Positions 38,484 through 46,796 of a stretch of 64,000 nt of DNA are shown here, piece after piece. The notes under the pieces were generated by a model. That model made no database searches. It was not told where the DNA came from and was given only the letters and a program-made list of their open reading frames with translations. The stretch covers positions 62,001 through 126,000 of the forward strand of contig CAVXHV010000019.1 in assembly GCA_963761445.1 (NCBI GenBank). The letters are read 5' to 3'. This stretch comes from CAVXHV01 sp963761445 (GTDB lineage: Bacteria; Planctomycetota; Planctomycetia; Isosphaerales; Isosphaeraceae). A program made the translations under genes and the position numbers. Positions within the stretch are counted from its first letter, which is position 1. Each line of letters opens with the position of its first letter.

Positions 38484-41400
38484 TCAGTTGTAAGTCCTGG
38501 CGGGGCGAAAGCCGTCGTTGACGCTACGGTCCGACGGCGCATTCCAGTTACGGTCGGCCGCGCGCACGACCGACGGCTGATTGTCGAACGAGCCGCCCCG
38601 AAGCAGGCGATCCTTGATTATAGATTCACTAGTATTTATATCATCACTTTGTGTTCCGGTGCGGTCGGGCGTATAAAGGAGCGGTGCTTCCTGGCACCAT
38701 TCGTACACGTTTCCCAGGCTGTCGAACAGCCCCAGGTCGTTGGGAAGAAGGCTTCCATCGGGCCAGGCGCGGTTCGCTGACGACTTCTGATACCACGCGT
38801 AGGCGGGGAGCAGGTCCAGGCTCGAGCCGTGGTAACGTACCGTCTCGGCCCCCGCGCGACAAGAGTACTCCCATTCCGCCTCGGTTGGCAACCGATAGCC
38901 GGAACGGCGCACGGCGTCGGCGCGGATCGTCATGCCCTCGGCATACTTCTTCTGCGAGTTGCTCTCGTAGCATTCCTCCAGCCCCTCCTTGCGGCTCAGC
39001 CAGTTGCAGTAGGCCGCCGCGTCGAACCAGCTTGTGCCGTTCATCGGGCCTTTTCGGTCCGGGCTGTAGTGGTCGACGGTTAGCTCGTGGTCGGGGTTTT
39101 CCGCCGCAAATGCCTGATATTGTTCGACGGTCACTTCCTTTGAGGCGATCGCAAACTTTCGCGGAATCAAGCGGCGATGCGGGGTTTCATTTTTGGCAAT
39201 TCGATCGGGCTCCGATGGCGGCGAGCCCATCCGGAAATCGACGGGGCCTTCGATCAGGGTGAAGGTTTGGGCCTGGCTGTTCACATACCAGCGGCGTGGG
39301 CCGCGGGCCTTGAAATCGAGCTTGGTCAGGCGACTATCCGCCTCCGCGAGCTTTGTTTCCTGGCCCCATTTTCGCAGTGTCCATTCGGCGGCGCTGTGGA
39401 TGCCGGAGTCGGGGTCGTTTTCGTAGAGGTCGAGTAGTTTTGTGACCAGGGGGTCGCGGTCGGCGGGGGAGAGCTTCTCGGTGCCATAGGTGCCTAGAGA
39501 TAGGATGAGCGCTCGGCGGACTGAGGTTTCGGGGTGGAAAAGGATCTCTCGGGTGGCGGGTGGCGCGTGGCGGGTGGCGGGAGAGTCGAGCCGGCCAAGT
39601 TCGGACGCGAGCGGTTGAGGGTCGGCGCCCAGGGGATTCAGCCAGTTGACGATGAAGCTGCGGAGCCGCGGGTCGGCGCTGTGACGCAGAAGCGGCCAGA
39701 CCGCTTCGGGTTTTCCCAGCCGGACGAGCGCGATCGCGGCCCGGGCCTGACGCATGGCGAGCGCGTCTTTGATGTCGTCGGTCACGACCGGGCGCTGCCA
39801 GACGGAGGCGGTCACGGGGGGGCCGTCGGGAGCGGTCTTTGCCAAGGATACCGACACGGGACGGAAGCCCTCGGCGATCAGCTTGCGGCACTGGGAGTCG
39901 TGGGCGGCGGGGTCCAGGGCGTATACTGGGACCGACTCAAATCGGACATCGCTGCTCCACAGGGCCGCAAAGCGGCGATCGGCACGACCGGCGCTCGTGA
40001 CCTCGCGGAATGCCGCCAATTCGCGGATCGGGTCGAGGTCGGAGTCCTCCTGGATGTGATCATAATCGGAGTAGCCGACGCGGATCGCCTCCTTGAGCAA
40101 AGCAATCGCTCGCGCGCCCTGTTCCTGGCTTTTGGCCGGATTCGCCGTCTTCAGGCGCGCGACGCCAGCGCGAGAGCACAGGCGGCATCGTAATAGAGGC
40201 CGGAATCTCGTGGGTTTGTCTTCGAGCGCTGATTCCAGTTTCGCGGATGCGTCGTCCAGGCCCTCGCCGAGCTCGGCGGCAACGACGACGGCCAGGTAGG
40301 GCTTCGAGCTTGCGGAGACATCGGCCTTGCCATAAGCCGTCACATCGTTGAGCGCCTCCTTCTTGTGGTGAAGACGCGCGTGGGCCATGGCGCGGAATTG
40401 CAAGGCCGCTGACGCCTGCGGTGCCTTGAGCAGCACGGCATCGAGATCCTCGATAGCGACTTGGTGATTGCCGAGCTGCACGTTCGCGATCGCGCGACGA
40501 AACCGAGCGTTCAGGTCGTCGGCCTTTGCCTTGATGGCCGCCTCGGCTTCCTTGAGGTTGGCGGTCGCACGCTCTGCAGTGGTGGGCGGCGCGGCCGCGG
40601 GCATCACGCTGATCTCGGTTGGTATCGACCAGGCGTTCGTGGCCAGTGAGCCGGCGAGATTGATTTCACTCTGGTCCAGCAGGGGCGCGGGAACCTCCAA
40701 TAACGGAGTCTTCCGCCAGACGCCGCAGTAGCGGGTTGACCCGTCGGCTGCTCGCGCGGCGTGGATGGTCATCGGGGCCATGCCGGCCGCCTTGAGCCGA
40801 CTTTGTGCTGCCTGATGATCGGCGGCGGTTGCGCCGGCCAGGGTCCGGGCGTCGTCGCCGGGCTGTTTGGATTCGATCCAGATGCCGGCGACGCGATCCG
40901 AAGGCTTGCCGTCGGCGCCGGCCGCAACGTAGCCGGCGACGTCGACCGGGAGATATTTTTCTGCCCGGTTCTTCTGGTCGCTTTGCTCGATTTCGGCGTG
41001 GGTCAAACCTGAAGCCATCCGCCAGCTTCGTCCGTCCCGGGTCCACACAGCGGCGACCCGGATGGCCGCGCCGTCGGCGTAGGGCCGCACACGTGACGGC
41101 CGGTAACCGCATTTCCGGAGTGCCTCGGCCAGTTTCTGGAACTCGTCCAGAGCCATCGTCTGGCAATAGGCATAGTGTGCGTCGAGGTATCCACGGGCCG
41201 ATTCGATTCGGGCCTTCCACGCGGGGTCGGGCGTTGCCCAGGCCGGGTCGAGCGGCGCATCGTTCCAATCGAACATCGCGCGCTTGTCGATCTCGGCTTG
41301 AAGCACGGGAATGACGCCTGCCCCGACCTTCTGAGCGATCGGGAAAAGCGTTGCGTATTGCTTGGCGTCGGCGGACATGAGCGCATCCGCAAGCCGGGCC

Positions 41401-44400
41401 GGGTGGTCCGCGGCGTAGTCGGCCAGGATGCTCGTCGCCAGCGATCGCTCAGAATCGGCCCTGGCCGGATCCGGATCTCGAAACGTCTTAATCAGCGACG
41501 GCACCAGCCAGGCCCGCAGGGGACGCAGAGTCTCGATCAACGGCGGATAATCGCCGGGGTCCTTGATCACGGCCGCCAGAAAATGGTCCGCGATGAACGG
41601 CGCGACGGTGTCCCATCCCTTTTCGGTCGTGGCCAGAGACGTGCTCGCGAGCGCGGCCGCTGCCCGGAAACGCTTGTCTGCTGCGGCCGCCGGATCGCGT
41701 AACAACTTCCAGAGGCGCGGCGTGGCCTCGCGGTCGTGCTCGCGCAGAATCCCCCAGATCACGGGCAAATCAGCGGGCGGGGCCTCCAGCAGGCGCTCGT
41801 AGACGTACACTGCCTGGGCGGGGTCCGAGGGCAGCAGTGCAAGGCTCGCGTGAAGCCTGGCCCGGGCATCGGCCTGGTCTTCCCTCGCGGCTGCCTTCAG
41901 CTCCGCTTCGGCCCACTGGCGATAGCTCGCCAGGGCCTTGAGGTTCTCGGGCAGTTGCACCGTCTCGGCCTTGAGCAATTGCTGCACGAGGTCGTGTGCT
42001 CTCGTCGCACGGGTGGACTCGATGACGCGATCCCGAACGCCCAGCCCCACTGCGAGAAGTATGCCCGTGACCGCCGCAAGTCCCAGCACGCGCAGCCCAT
42101 GCAACCGTCTGGCTCGCTTCATCATTCGCTGCTGGTTTTCAGTCCAGTCCTTGTTCTTCGTCAGCAGCCGGATGCTCGCCCATTCGCTGATTGAAGGCAG
42201 GTGGCGGTTTTCGGGCTTGCTGTTCCAGAGCGAGGCCCGGTCGGCGAGCTTCAGCTCGGCGCGACCACGGCGTGTCTCCCTTTGCTTGCGCGTGAGCCAT
42301 TCACGTAGCGAAGGGACCAGGTAATCGTGCGTCAGTTGATAATAGCGGCCCCCCGAGGCCGCGGTCGTTTGCTCTGCTCCCGAGCCCTCGGGATCGGTCG
42401 GGGTGATCAACCGAAGCTCGCCATCGAGGATGTTCAAAACCTCGTGAAAGTCGCGGGGCCGGGCTGCGTTTCCGGCGGCCGCCTGCAGCTCTTGTTCGGA
42501 CCTCATTTGTCCCTTGATGTCCGTGCCCGATTCAGGTAGCAGCGCTTTGAGGACAGCCTGCGCGGCCTTCTGGTGCATGCGATGGCGGGGATTGGCCTGC
42601 GGCGAGATGAACGTTTCTTCGAGGAACGTGACGCCGACGCCCGCCGCTCCGCCCACTTCTCGCAGCGTGGCGGGCGTCCACGCTTTTCCTTTCATCATCT
42701 CGGCAAAAAGGGCCAGCCGCACGGAGACAACCTTCTTGCCTTGCGCCAGCTCGGCGATCGCCTGGTCCAGGAATTGCCGCTGGTCCTTGGTGATCTCCCG
42801 GCCGTTCTCAGGCAGATTCCCGAGCGCGGCTCCAAACGCGGTGAGCACCTTCGTGGCGTGTCGCGTATCGAAAAGATCGACCAGTGCGGTGTTATGCCCC
42901 TGAATGAGCTCGACTTCCAGGTCCCCAAGAAATCGGCTCACCGCGAGCCAGAAATCATCGCGCACCAGCACGATCGCCTGCACATGCTCGCCGTCGCACT
43001 GGCGCAAGGCGGAAATCAGCTCGGAATCCTCGTCGCCGCGGCGGGCGTGCAGCCACTGCTCGAACTGATCGATCACGAGCAAGAGCTTGCGGCCCGCGCC
43101 GAGCACGCGGCCCTTCCGCACGGCGGCGAGTGAATCGACCAGGCCCGTGGGATCGGGCAGGGCAGGGCAGGCCTTTTTCAGTCTGGTGAGCAGCCTCTGC
43201 TCCGTGTCATCGGCGGTTGCCTCAATGTGCACCGAGACCACGTGCGCCGCCAGCCGGGGCAAGAGGCCCGCCTTCAGGAGCGAAGACTTGCCGCAGCCGG
43301 AAGGGCCATAGATCAGGCCGACTCGAAAGGTCTTTTCGGGGTCGATGGTCTCGATCTGCGTCTTCCAGAACCGGATGCTCTCGGGCAGGCCGTCGCGGTT
43401 GCGCGGGCCGGGAAGCAGCTCGAGGAAGAAGTCGGCGTCGTGCTCGTCGAATGAGCGCAGGCCCTTGGGCACGATCTTGATCGGGCGCTGATTTCCATCC
43501 GAGGGTACAAGCGGCGAAAGCGGAGAGATCGCCTCGGGCGCCGGGTCGGGTCGCGAGCTCGGCAGGACCGGAGCGGCTGCGACGGCTGCGGGCACCGTCT
43601 TGACGAAATCGTGCAGGTCTTCGGCCATGTCGCGGGCCGTGGTGTAGCGATCGGCCGCCCGCTTGGCCAAGGCCTTCAAGCAAATGCGCTCCAGCTCCTT
43701 GGGAATCGTATCATCGACCTGCCGGGGCGGGCGCGGGTCGGCGCTTCTGATCTGATCGACCAGGTCGGCGATCGAGTCGCCCTTGAACGGGCGGCGGGCT
43801 GTGAGCAACTCGTAGAACACGACGCCCAGGCTGAAAATGTCGGAGCGGCCGTCGACGCGATGGCCTTCGCCGCGGGCCTGTTCGGGGCTCATGTACACTG
43901 GGGTGCCGGCCATCCCGGGGTTCTTGCCGAAGTCTTCGTCTCGCAGGGCGAGGCCGAAATCGGCGACGCAGGGCTTGCCTCGTTCGTCGAGCAGGATATT
44001 GGCCGGCTTGATGTCGCGGTGGACCAGCCCCTTGGTGTGGGCGTAGTGCAGGGCATCGGCAACCACGGCGACCAGCTCGGCCGATTCCTGGAACGGCGGG
44101 CGGCCCTGCAACATTCGCTCTTTCAGGTCGCTGCCCTGCAGGAACTTGGAAACGACGTAGCACAGCCCATCCTCGGCGCGGCCGGCATCGTAAACGGGCA
44201 CGATGTTCGGATGCTCGAGCCGCGCCAGGATCTTGGCTTCGGTGAGATAGGATTCGAGATCCTCGGGCGCCGCGATTCGCTCAAAGTTCGGCACCTTGAT
44301 CGCAACAGCTCGGTCCAGCTCGTCGTCGTGGGCGAGATAGACGCGACCGAAGCCGCCTTCTCCCAGTAGCCTGATCACCCGGTAGCGGCCGATCTTGATC

Positions 44401-44483
44401 GGGTCGCTTGAAGGGAACGATTCCGGCAGGATCGAAGACACGGTTGGATCGACTGGGTCGGTGGGTTCTTTGTTTTGGTCCAT
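38484..44483 (-). CDS. DGR target: Ser/Thr kinase - STAND ATPase - helical repeats - FGE-sulfatase sensor
   Basis: An intact protein of 1999 residues from the ATG at 44483 (a TTG 48 bases earlier is possible). Kinase domain about 32-295: glycine loop GEGGFGRV (41-48), Lys63, HRDIKPAN (155-162), DFG (175-177), all catalytic residues present. STAND/AAA ATPase about 340-730: IYGPSGCGKSSLLKAG with Walker A at 393-401, Walker B LLLVIDQFEQW (467-477), and the winged-helix LTHDYLVPSLREW (718-730). One transmembrane segment at about 798-816, then HEAT/TPR-like helices. The last ~255 residues are an FGE-sulfatase/formylglycine-type C-lectin fold (DFRMGSPPSEPDR, YRLPTEAEWEYSCRAG, GLFDSLGNVYEWC, LLRGGSF) carrying the VR. 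Diversified ligand sensing coupled to kinase/ATPase signalling is inferred, as in NTP-dependent conflict systems. Confidence 0.95.
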   Translation of the reverse strand: MDQNKEPTDPVDPTVSSILPESFPSSDPIKIGRYRVIRLLGEGGFGRVYLAHDDELDRAVAIKVPNFERIAAPEDLESYLTEAKILARLEHPNIVPVYDAGRAEDGLCYVVSKFLQGSDLKERMLQGRPPFQESAELVAVVADALHYAHTKGLVHRDIKPANILLDERGKPCVADFGLALRDEDFGKNPGMAGTPVYMSPEQARGEGHRVDGRSDIFSLGVVFYELLTARRPFKGDSIADLVDQIRSADPRPPRQVDDTIPKELERICLKALAKRAADRYTTARDMAEDLHDFVKTVPAAVAAAPVLPSSRPDPAPEAISPLSPLVPSDGNQRPIKIVPKGLRSFDEHDADFFLELLPGPRNRDGLPESIRFWKTQIETIDPEKTFRVGLIYGPSGCGKSSLLKAGLLPRLAAHVVSVHIEATADDTEQRLLTRLKKACPALPDPTGLVDSLAAVRKGRVLGAGRKLLLVIDQFEQWLHARRGDEDSELISALRQCDGEHVQAIVLVRDDFWLAVSRFLGDLEVELIQGHNTALVDLFDTRHATKVLTAFGAALGNLPENGREITKDQRQFLDQAIAELAQGKKVVSVRLALFAEMMKGKAWTPATLREVGGAAGVGVTFLEETFISPQANPRHRMHQKAAQAVLKALLPESGTDIKGQMRSEQELQAAAGNAARPRDFHEVLNILDGELRLITPTDPEGSGAEQTTAASGGRYYQLTHDYLVPSLREWLTRKQRETRRGRAELKLADRASLWNSKPENRHLPSISEWASIRLLTKNKDWTENQQRMMKRARRLHGLRVLGLAAVTGILLAVGLGVRDRVIESTRATRAHDLVQQLLKAETVQLPENLKALASYRQWAEAELKAAAREDQADARARLHASLALLPSDPAQAVYVYERLLEAPPADLPVIWGILREHDREATPRLWKLLRDPAAAADKRFRAAAALASTSLATTEKGWDTVAPFIADHFLAAVIKDPGDYPPLIETLRPLRAWLVPSLIKTFRDPDPARADSERSLATSILADYAADHPARLADALMSADAKQYATLFPIAQKVGAGVIPVLQAEIDKRAMFDWNDAPLDPAWATPDPAWKARIESARGYLDAHYAYCQTMALDEFQKLAEALRKCGYRPSRVRPYADGAAIRVAAVWTRDGRSWRMASGLTHAEIEQSDQKNRAEKYLPVDVAGYVAAGADGKPSDRVAGIWIESKQPGDDARTLAGATAADHQAAQSRLKAAGMAPMTIHAARAADGSTRYCGVWRKTPLLEVPAPLLDQSEINLAGSLATNAWSIPTEISVMPAAAPPTTAERATANLKEAEAAIKAKADDLNARFRRAIANVQLGNHQVAIEDLDAVLLKAPQASAALQFRAMAHARLHHKKEALNDVTAYGKADVSASSKPYLAVVVAAELGEGLDDASAKLESALEDKPTRFRPLLRCRLCSRAGVARLKTANPAKSQEQGARAIALLKEAIRVGYSDYDHIQEDSDLDPIRELAAFREVTSAGRADRRFAALWSSDVRFESVPVYALDPAAHDSQCRKLIAEGFRPVSVSLAKTAPDGPPVTASVWQRPVVTDDIKDALAMRQARAAIALVRLGKPEAVWPLLRHSADPRLRSFIVNWLNPLGADPQPLASELGRLDSPATRHAPPATREILFHPETSVRRALILSLGTYGTEKLSPADRDPLVTKLLDLYENDPDSGIHSAAEWTLRKWGQETKLAEADSRLTKLDFKARGPRRWYVNSQAQTFTLIEGPVDFRMGSPPSEPDRIAKNETPHRRLIPRKFAIASKEVTVEQYQAFAAENPDHELTVDHYSPDRKGPMNGTSWFDAAAYCNWLSRKEGLEECYESNSQKKYAEGMTIRADAVRRSGYRLPTEAEWEYSCRAGAETVRYHGSSLDLLPAYAWYQKSSANRAWPDGSLLPNDLGLFDSLGNVYEWCQEAPLLYTPDRTGTQSDDINTSESIIKDRLLRGGSFDNQPSVVRAADRNWNAPSDRSVNDGFRPARTYN
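38492..38612 (-). repeat. DGR variable repeat (VR) at the 3' end of the target gene
   Basis: Corresponds to target residues about 1958-1997 and ends 6 bases before the stop codon region. Relative to TR the coding changes are AAC to GAC (four times), AAC to GTC (twice), AAC to AGC (once) and CAA to CAG (silent): ten substitutions, eight A to G and two A to T. This gives RGGSFDNQPSVVRAADRNW then NAPSDRSVNDGFRPAR. The position is the ligand-facing end of the FGE-sulfatase/C-type-lectin fold used by other DGR targets. Confidence 0.95.
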
Positions 44484-44567
44484 CGTGGATACCGCGGTCG
44501 TCGCCGGTGCTGGTTGGGTCGTTCTTTGCAAGTGTGAACATCGCCGTCGTGCTGCGCGGCTCGAACG

Positions 44568-44588
44568 TAGGGTCCGCCATTGCGGACC
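44568..44588 (-). repeat. Dispersed hairpin repeat GGTCCGC-n4-GCGGACC, copy 1
   Basis: TAGGGTCCGCCATTGCGGAC plus C; 7-bp perfect stem with a four-base loop. Reverse-complement of the copy at 44751-44776. Confidence 0.85.
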
Positions 44589-44750
44589 ATCGGCCTCCGC
44601 ATAGGGTTCGCCATAGCAGACGATCCATCAGTTTACCAGAGCGCGGCGGCCGACGCGCCGGCGCTGTGTAGCACGCACAAGCGGTGTGCCGTTCGCATGT
44701 GTATTGCGTGCGAAATTCGGGAGAGTGAAGGGGTTTCGAGCCAATCAATT

Positions 44751-44776
44751 GGTCCGCAATGGCGGACCCTACATGT
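44751..44776 (+). repeat. Dispersed hairpin repeat GGTCCGC-n4-GCGGACC, copy 2
   Basis: GGTCCGCAATGGCGGACC followed by CTACATGT. The third copy at 47597-47622 has the same flank but one base lost from the right stem (GCGAACC). Confidence 0.85.
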
Positions 44777-44897
44777 GGCGCGGTTGATTCGTCCGCGGGA
44801 TCCATCCGCAGGCGCTTGACCAAGCCCCGTCGCGCCGTTCAAAATGCCACCCTGGCTCGAGGCAATCCGTCAATTCCGCGGGAGCGAGGAGCGTGCG

Positions 44898-45629
44898 ATG
44901 GGGGAGAGCGCGAAATCGGTACTGGCGCTGTTCATGATCATCGGAGTGTTCGGCAGCATCATGGCCTGGATGATGGATGGGGCGACATGGCAGCCAAAGG
45001 CCGCTTTCCCGGCGCTGGCGATCGGCTCACTCGGAATCCTCCTCTGGTCGTTGACGCGGAAAGACAAGTACCCGGATCTCTTGCGGAAGACCTGCGGTGG
45101 CTACTTCGAACGCGATGGGTTCTGCTTCGCGATTCTCCCTGCCGCGTCGAAAGGCGAGGGGCGGCTTGATATCTATTTCCAGAATCGCTTCGAAAACCCT
45201 TGCCGCGCCCAGGTCGCGATCCGGCCTTCGCAGCAGTTTTTCCTCAATCGACGGCCGATCGAGATGTTGACGGTGGAGATCGAATGCGAGGGGGCTGCGT
45301 TCGGGGTCGCGCGGGTGCCGTGGGCGGTGCCTGCGAAGCTGCAGGGGAAGCGGCAGACATTCGACGTGGGCGCCCATGTCGAATATCCCTCAGGCCGTGG
45401 CAAGATGATCCGATTTCGCGACGGCCTTCGTGTCGGCACGGCCAAGCGCGACATCTGGTCGGGACTCTTGACGATGTCGGGAGCCGTCGGCGGGATGGTC
45501 GTTCTCTCACAGCCGGCCAAGGTCAAGGTCGTGCTTCCCAAGGGAATCGCCGAGGACGTCGCCGAGGATGCGCCCATCAAGATCGAGACTCTGTGGCGGC
45601 CGAGCGCTGGAGAGCCGATGAGGGTCTGA
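44898..45629 (+). CDS. Hypothetical protein with two transmembrane helices
   Basis: 243 residues. ATG at 44898 chosen because GCGAGGAG lies about 5 bases upstream; an earlier in-frame ATG at 44844 has no ribosome site. Two hydrophobic helices at about residues 8-25 (VLALFMIIGVFGSIMAW) and 35-52 (AALAIGSLGILLWSL) are followed by a cytoplasmic or external beta-rich domain (FCFAILPAASKGEGRLDIYF, RAQVAIRPSQQFFLNRRPIE, VEIECEGAAFGVARVPWAV). A third weak helix is at about 204-220. The family was not recognised. The gene stands next to the DGR upstream region, in the opposite direction. Confidence 0.65.
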   Translation: MGESAKSVLALFMIIGVFGSIMAWMMDGATWQPKAAFPALAIGSLGILLWSLTRKDKYPDLLRKTCGGYFERDGFCFAILPAASKGEGRLDIYFQNRFENPCRAQVAIRPSQQFFLNRRPIEMLTVEIECEGAAFGVARVPWAVPAKLQGKRQTFDVGAHVEYPSGRGKMIRFRDGLRVGTAKRDIWSGLLTMSGAVGGMVVLSQPAKVKVVLPKGIAEDVAEDAPIKIETLWRPSAGEPMRV

Positions 45630-45742
45630 GCACGTCCTGCGAGAAAAACAACCTCTTGAATCGCGTTCGGAGTGGGGAACCCCTGAGCAGCCGCTTCCGC
45701 TGTGTTAAGCCGAAGTTGCAATCTGGGCTGGGACTAAAGGCA

Positions 45743-45776
45743 ATATACAAAACTGTATTTCTACGGTTTTGTATAT
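45743..45776. promoter_or_regulatory. AT-rich perfect inverted repeat, 11-bp stem
   Basis: ATATACAAAAC (45743-45753) and GTTTTGTATAT (45766-45776) are exact reverse complements around a 12-base loop, strikingly AT-rich in this genome. It lies 114 bases after the stop of the hypothetical membrane protein and could be a terminator stem (no T-run follows), an operator, or a mobile-element end. Confidence 0.5.
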
Positions 45777-45791
45777 GCACCTAGAGCCGGT

Positions 45792-45826
45792 CTTGAACAG
45801 AAGGTAACAAAGATAACGAAGAGGGA
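45792..45826 (+). repeat. Dispersed GAACA..GGTAAC repeat, copy 3
   Basis: CTTGAACAGAAGGTAAC then AAAGATAACGAAGAGGGA, closely matching copies 1 and 2. Confidence 0.8.
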
Positions 45827-45923
45827 TTTTTAGAGCCAGAAGCGGACACAGACACGCCGGGACACACAACTATCACGATCACCTCGCCAACGGCCGGTCC
45901 CTCCAGACTCAGCCGCTGAGCAC

Positions 45924-46302
45924 TCAAAACCGCTGCCCCACCAGCGAATTCCGAATTACCTTCGTTTCCTTCGTTTCCTTCTGTTCCAACCTGAGACCCG
46001 TATTGTAAAGCGTCGGAGCAGGTGGATCAGGGTCGACCGGCAGCCAAGGGTGTTCGGCCGCGCGGCGGTACTTGAACATCAAAGCGAAATGGTATTTATT
46101 CTCCAGACGTTTGAGTCTGGCCAGGGGGTACGCATCATGCCCGCAAGGCAACCCCTTGAACCATTCGCGTGAGTGATACTTCGCGTTCTCACGAATCCAA
46201 TCGGATCGTCGCTTGAGAACGACGCCATAGGCGGCACAGCGCGGCAATGAGCACGCCGAGCATGATTTGACGCACGGTGAATTGCACGCGGGGTCGTCGC
46301 AT
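45924..46302 (-). CDS. Short membrane protein sharing the C-terminal P-W-x-x-V-x-PDPP motif (one frame break)
   Basis: From the ATG at 46302: MRRPRVQFTVRQIMLGVLIAAL is an N-terminal anchor of the same kind as in the protein at 387-1376; one surplus base near 46233 leads to AAYGVVLKRRSDWIRENAKY and a helical, charged segment (PLARLKRLENKYHFALMFKY), then RRAAEHPWLPVDPDPPAP. The normal end is expected here, but the frame runs on for about 28 residues through copy 4 of the dispersed repeat (LEQKETKETK) before stopping at 45924. Function unknown; probably a degenerate or minimal family member. Confidence 0.55.
45952..45990 (-). repeat. Dispersed GAACA..GGTAAC repeat, copy 4
   Basis: On the minus strand GGTTGGAACAGAAGGAAACG then AAGGAAACGAAGGTAATTC. 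It forms the C-terminal tail of the short membrane protein (EQKETKETK). Confidence 0.75.
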
Positions 46303-46710
46303 GGCTTCCGTCCACGCCGCGCACGCGAAGAGAATGAATTCTGTCCGTTAATCGATCCGATCGCTGGAACCCGGAAACTTTCTCGAGATTTCCCGGTCTA
46401 CCGCGCCACGAATCGGCAAAGTCGTCACATATTGTACATGAGGTGGTAGCTGCGTCGAGGCGATTCGCAACGAGTGGGAGCCGGCTCACGGCACGACCCG
46501 CGTTTTGGAGGGGCAACCGGAGATCGGAGGAGTGCATTCAGGACCGCGGGAAGTGTTTCAGGGACTTGAAGGCCCGGGTTATTTACAGGGCCTCGTTGGG
46601 CCGCGATATGGCCTGGGCGCGGCGGACAGGCGTTTCGGCGCTACGGCGAGTGGGTCGAGGCCCCGGAGGAGTGCTGTGGATGGTCTGCTGGGTGCTCGGA
46701 GTTGGAGCGA

Positions 46711-46796
46711 TGGATTGGGATTGGGATTGGGATTGGGATTGGGATTGAGATCAGGATTAAGATTAAGATTAAGATTAAGATTAAGATTGGGATTGA
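46711..46796 (+). repeat. Hexanucleotide tandem repeat (GGATTG)n then (GATTAA)n
   Basis: About six copies of GGATTG from 46712 followed, after GAGATCA, by about five copies of GATTAA and a return to GATTGG. A telomere-like microsatellite in a GC-rich genome; it may be length-variable. Confidence 0.9.

Larger units (their letters stand above)
44484..44897. other. Upstream region of the DGR target, with palindromic repeats
   Basis: No gene is seen. It separates the divergent target gene and the membrane protein at 44898. It holds two copies in opposite orientation of a hairpin repeat (44568-44588 and 44751-44776) and a decayed third near 44600-44625. Promoters of both genes must lie here but no clear -35/-10 pair was found. 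Confidence 0.6.

Noticed and set aside
38455..38490. tRNA-like segment on the plus strand (GGCGGAGTGGTAAAGCGG)
   Set aside because: It resembles a D-arm only; no acceptor stem pairing, anticodon arm or T-arm could be found, and it runs into the target gene's 3' end.
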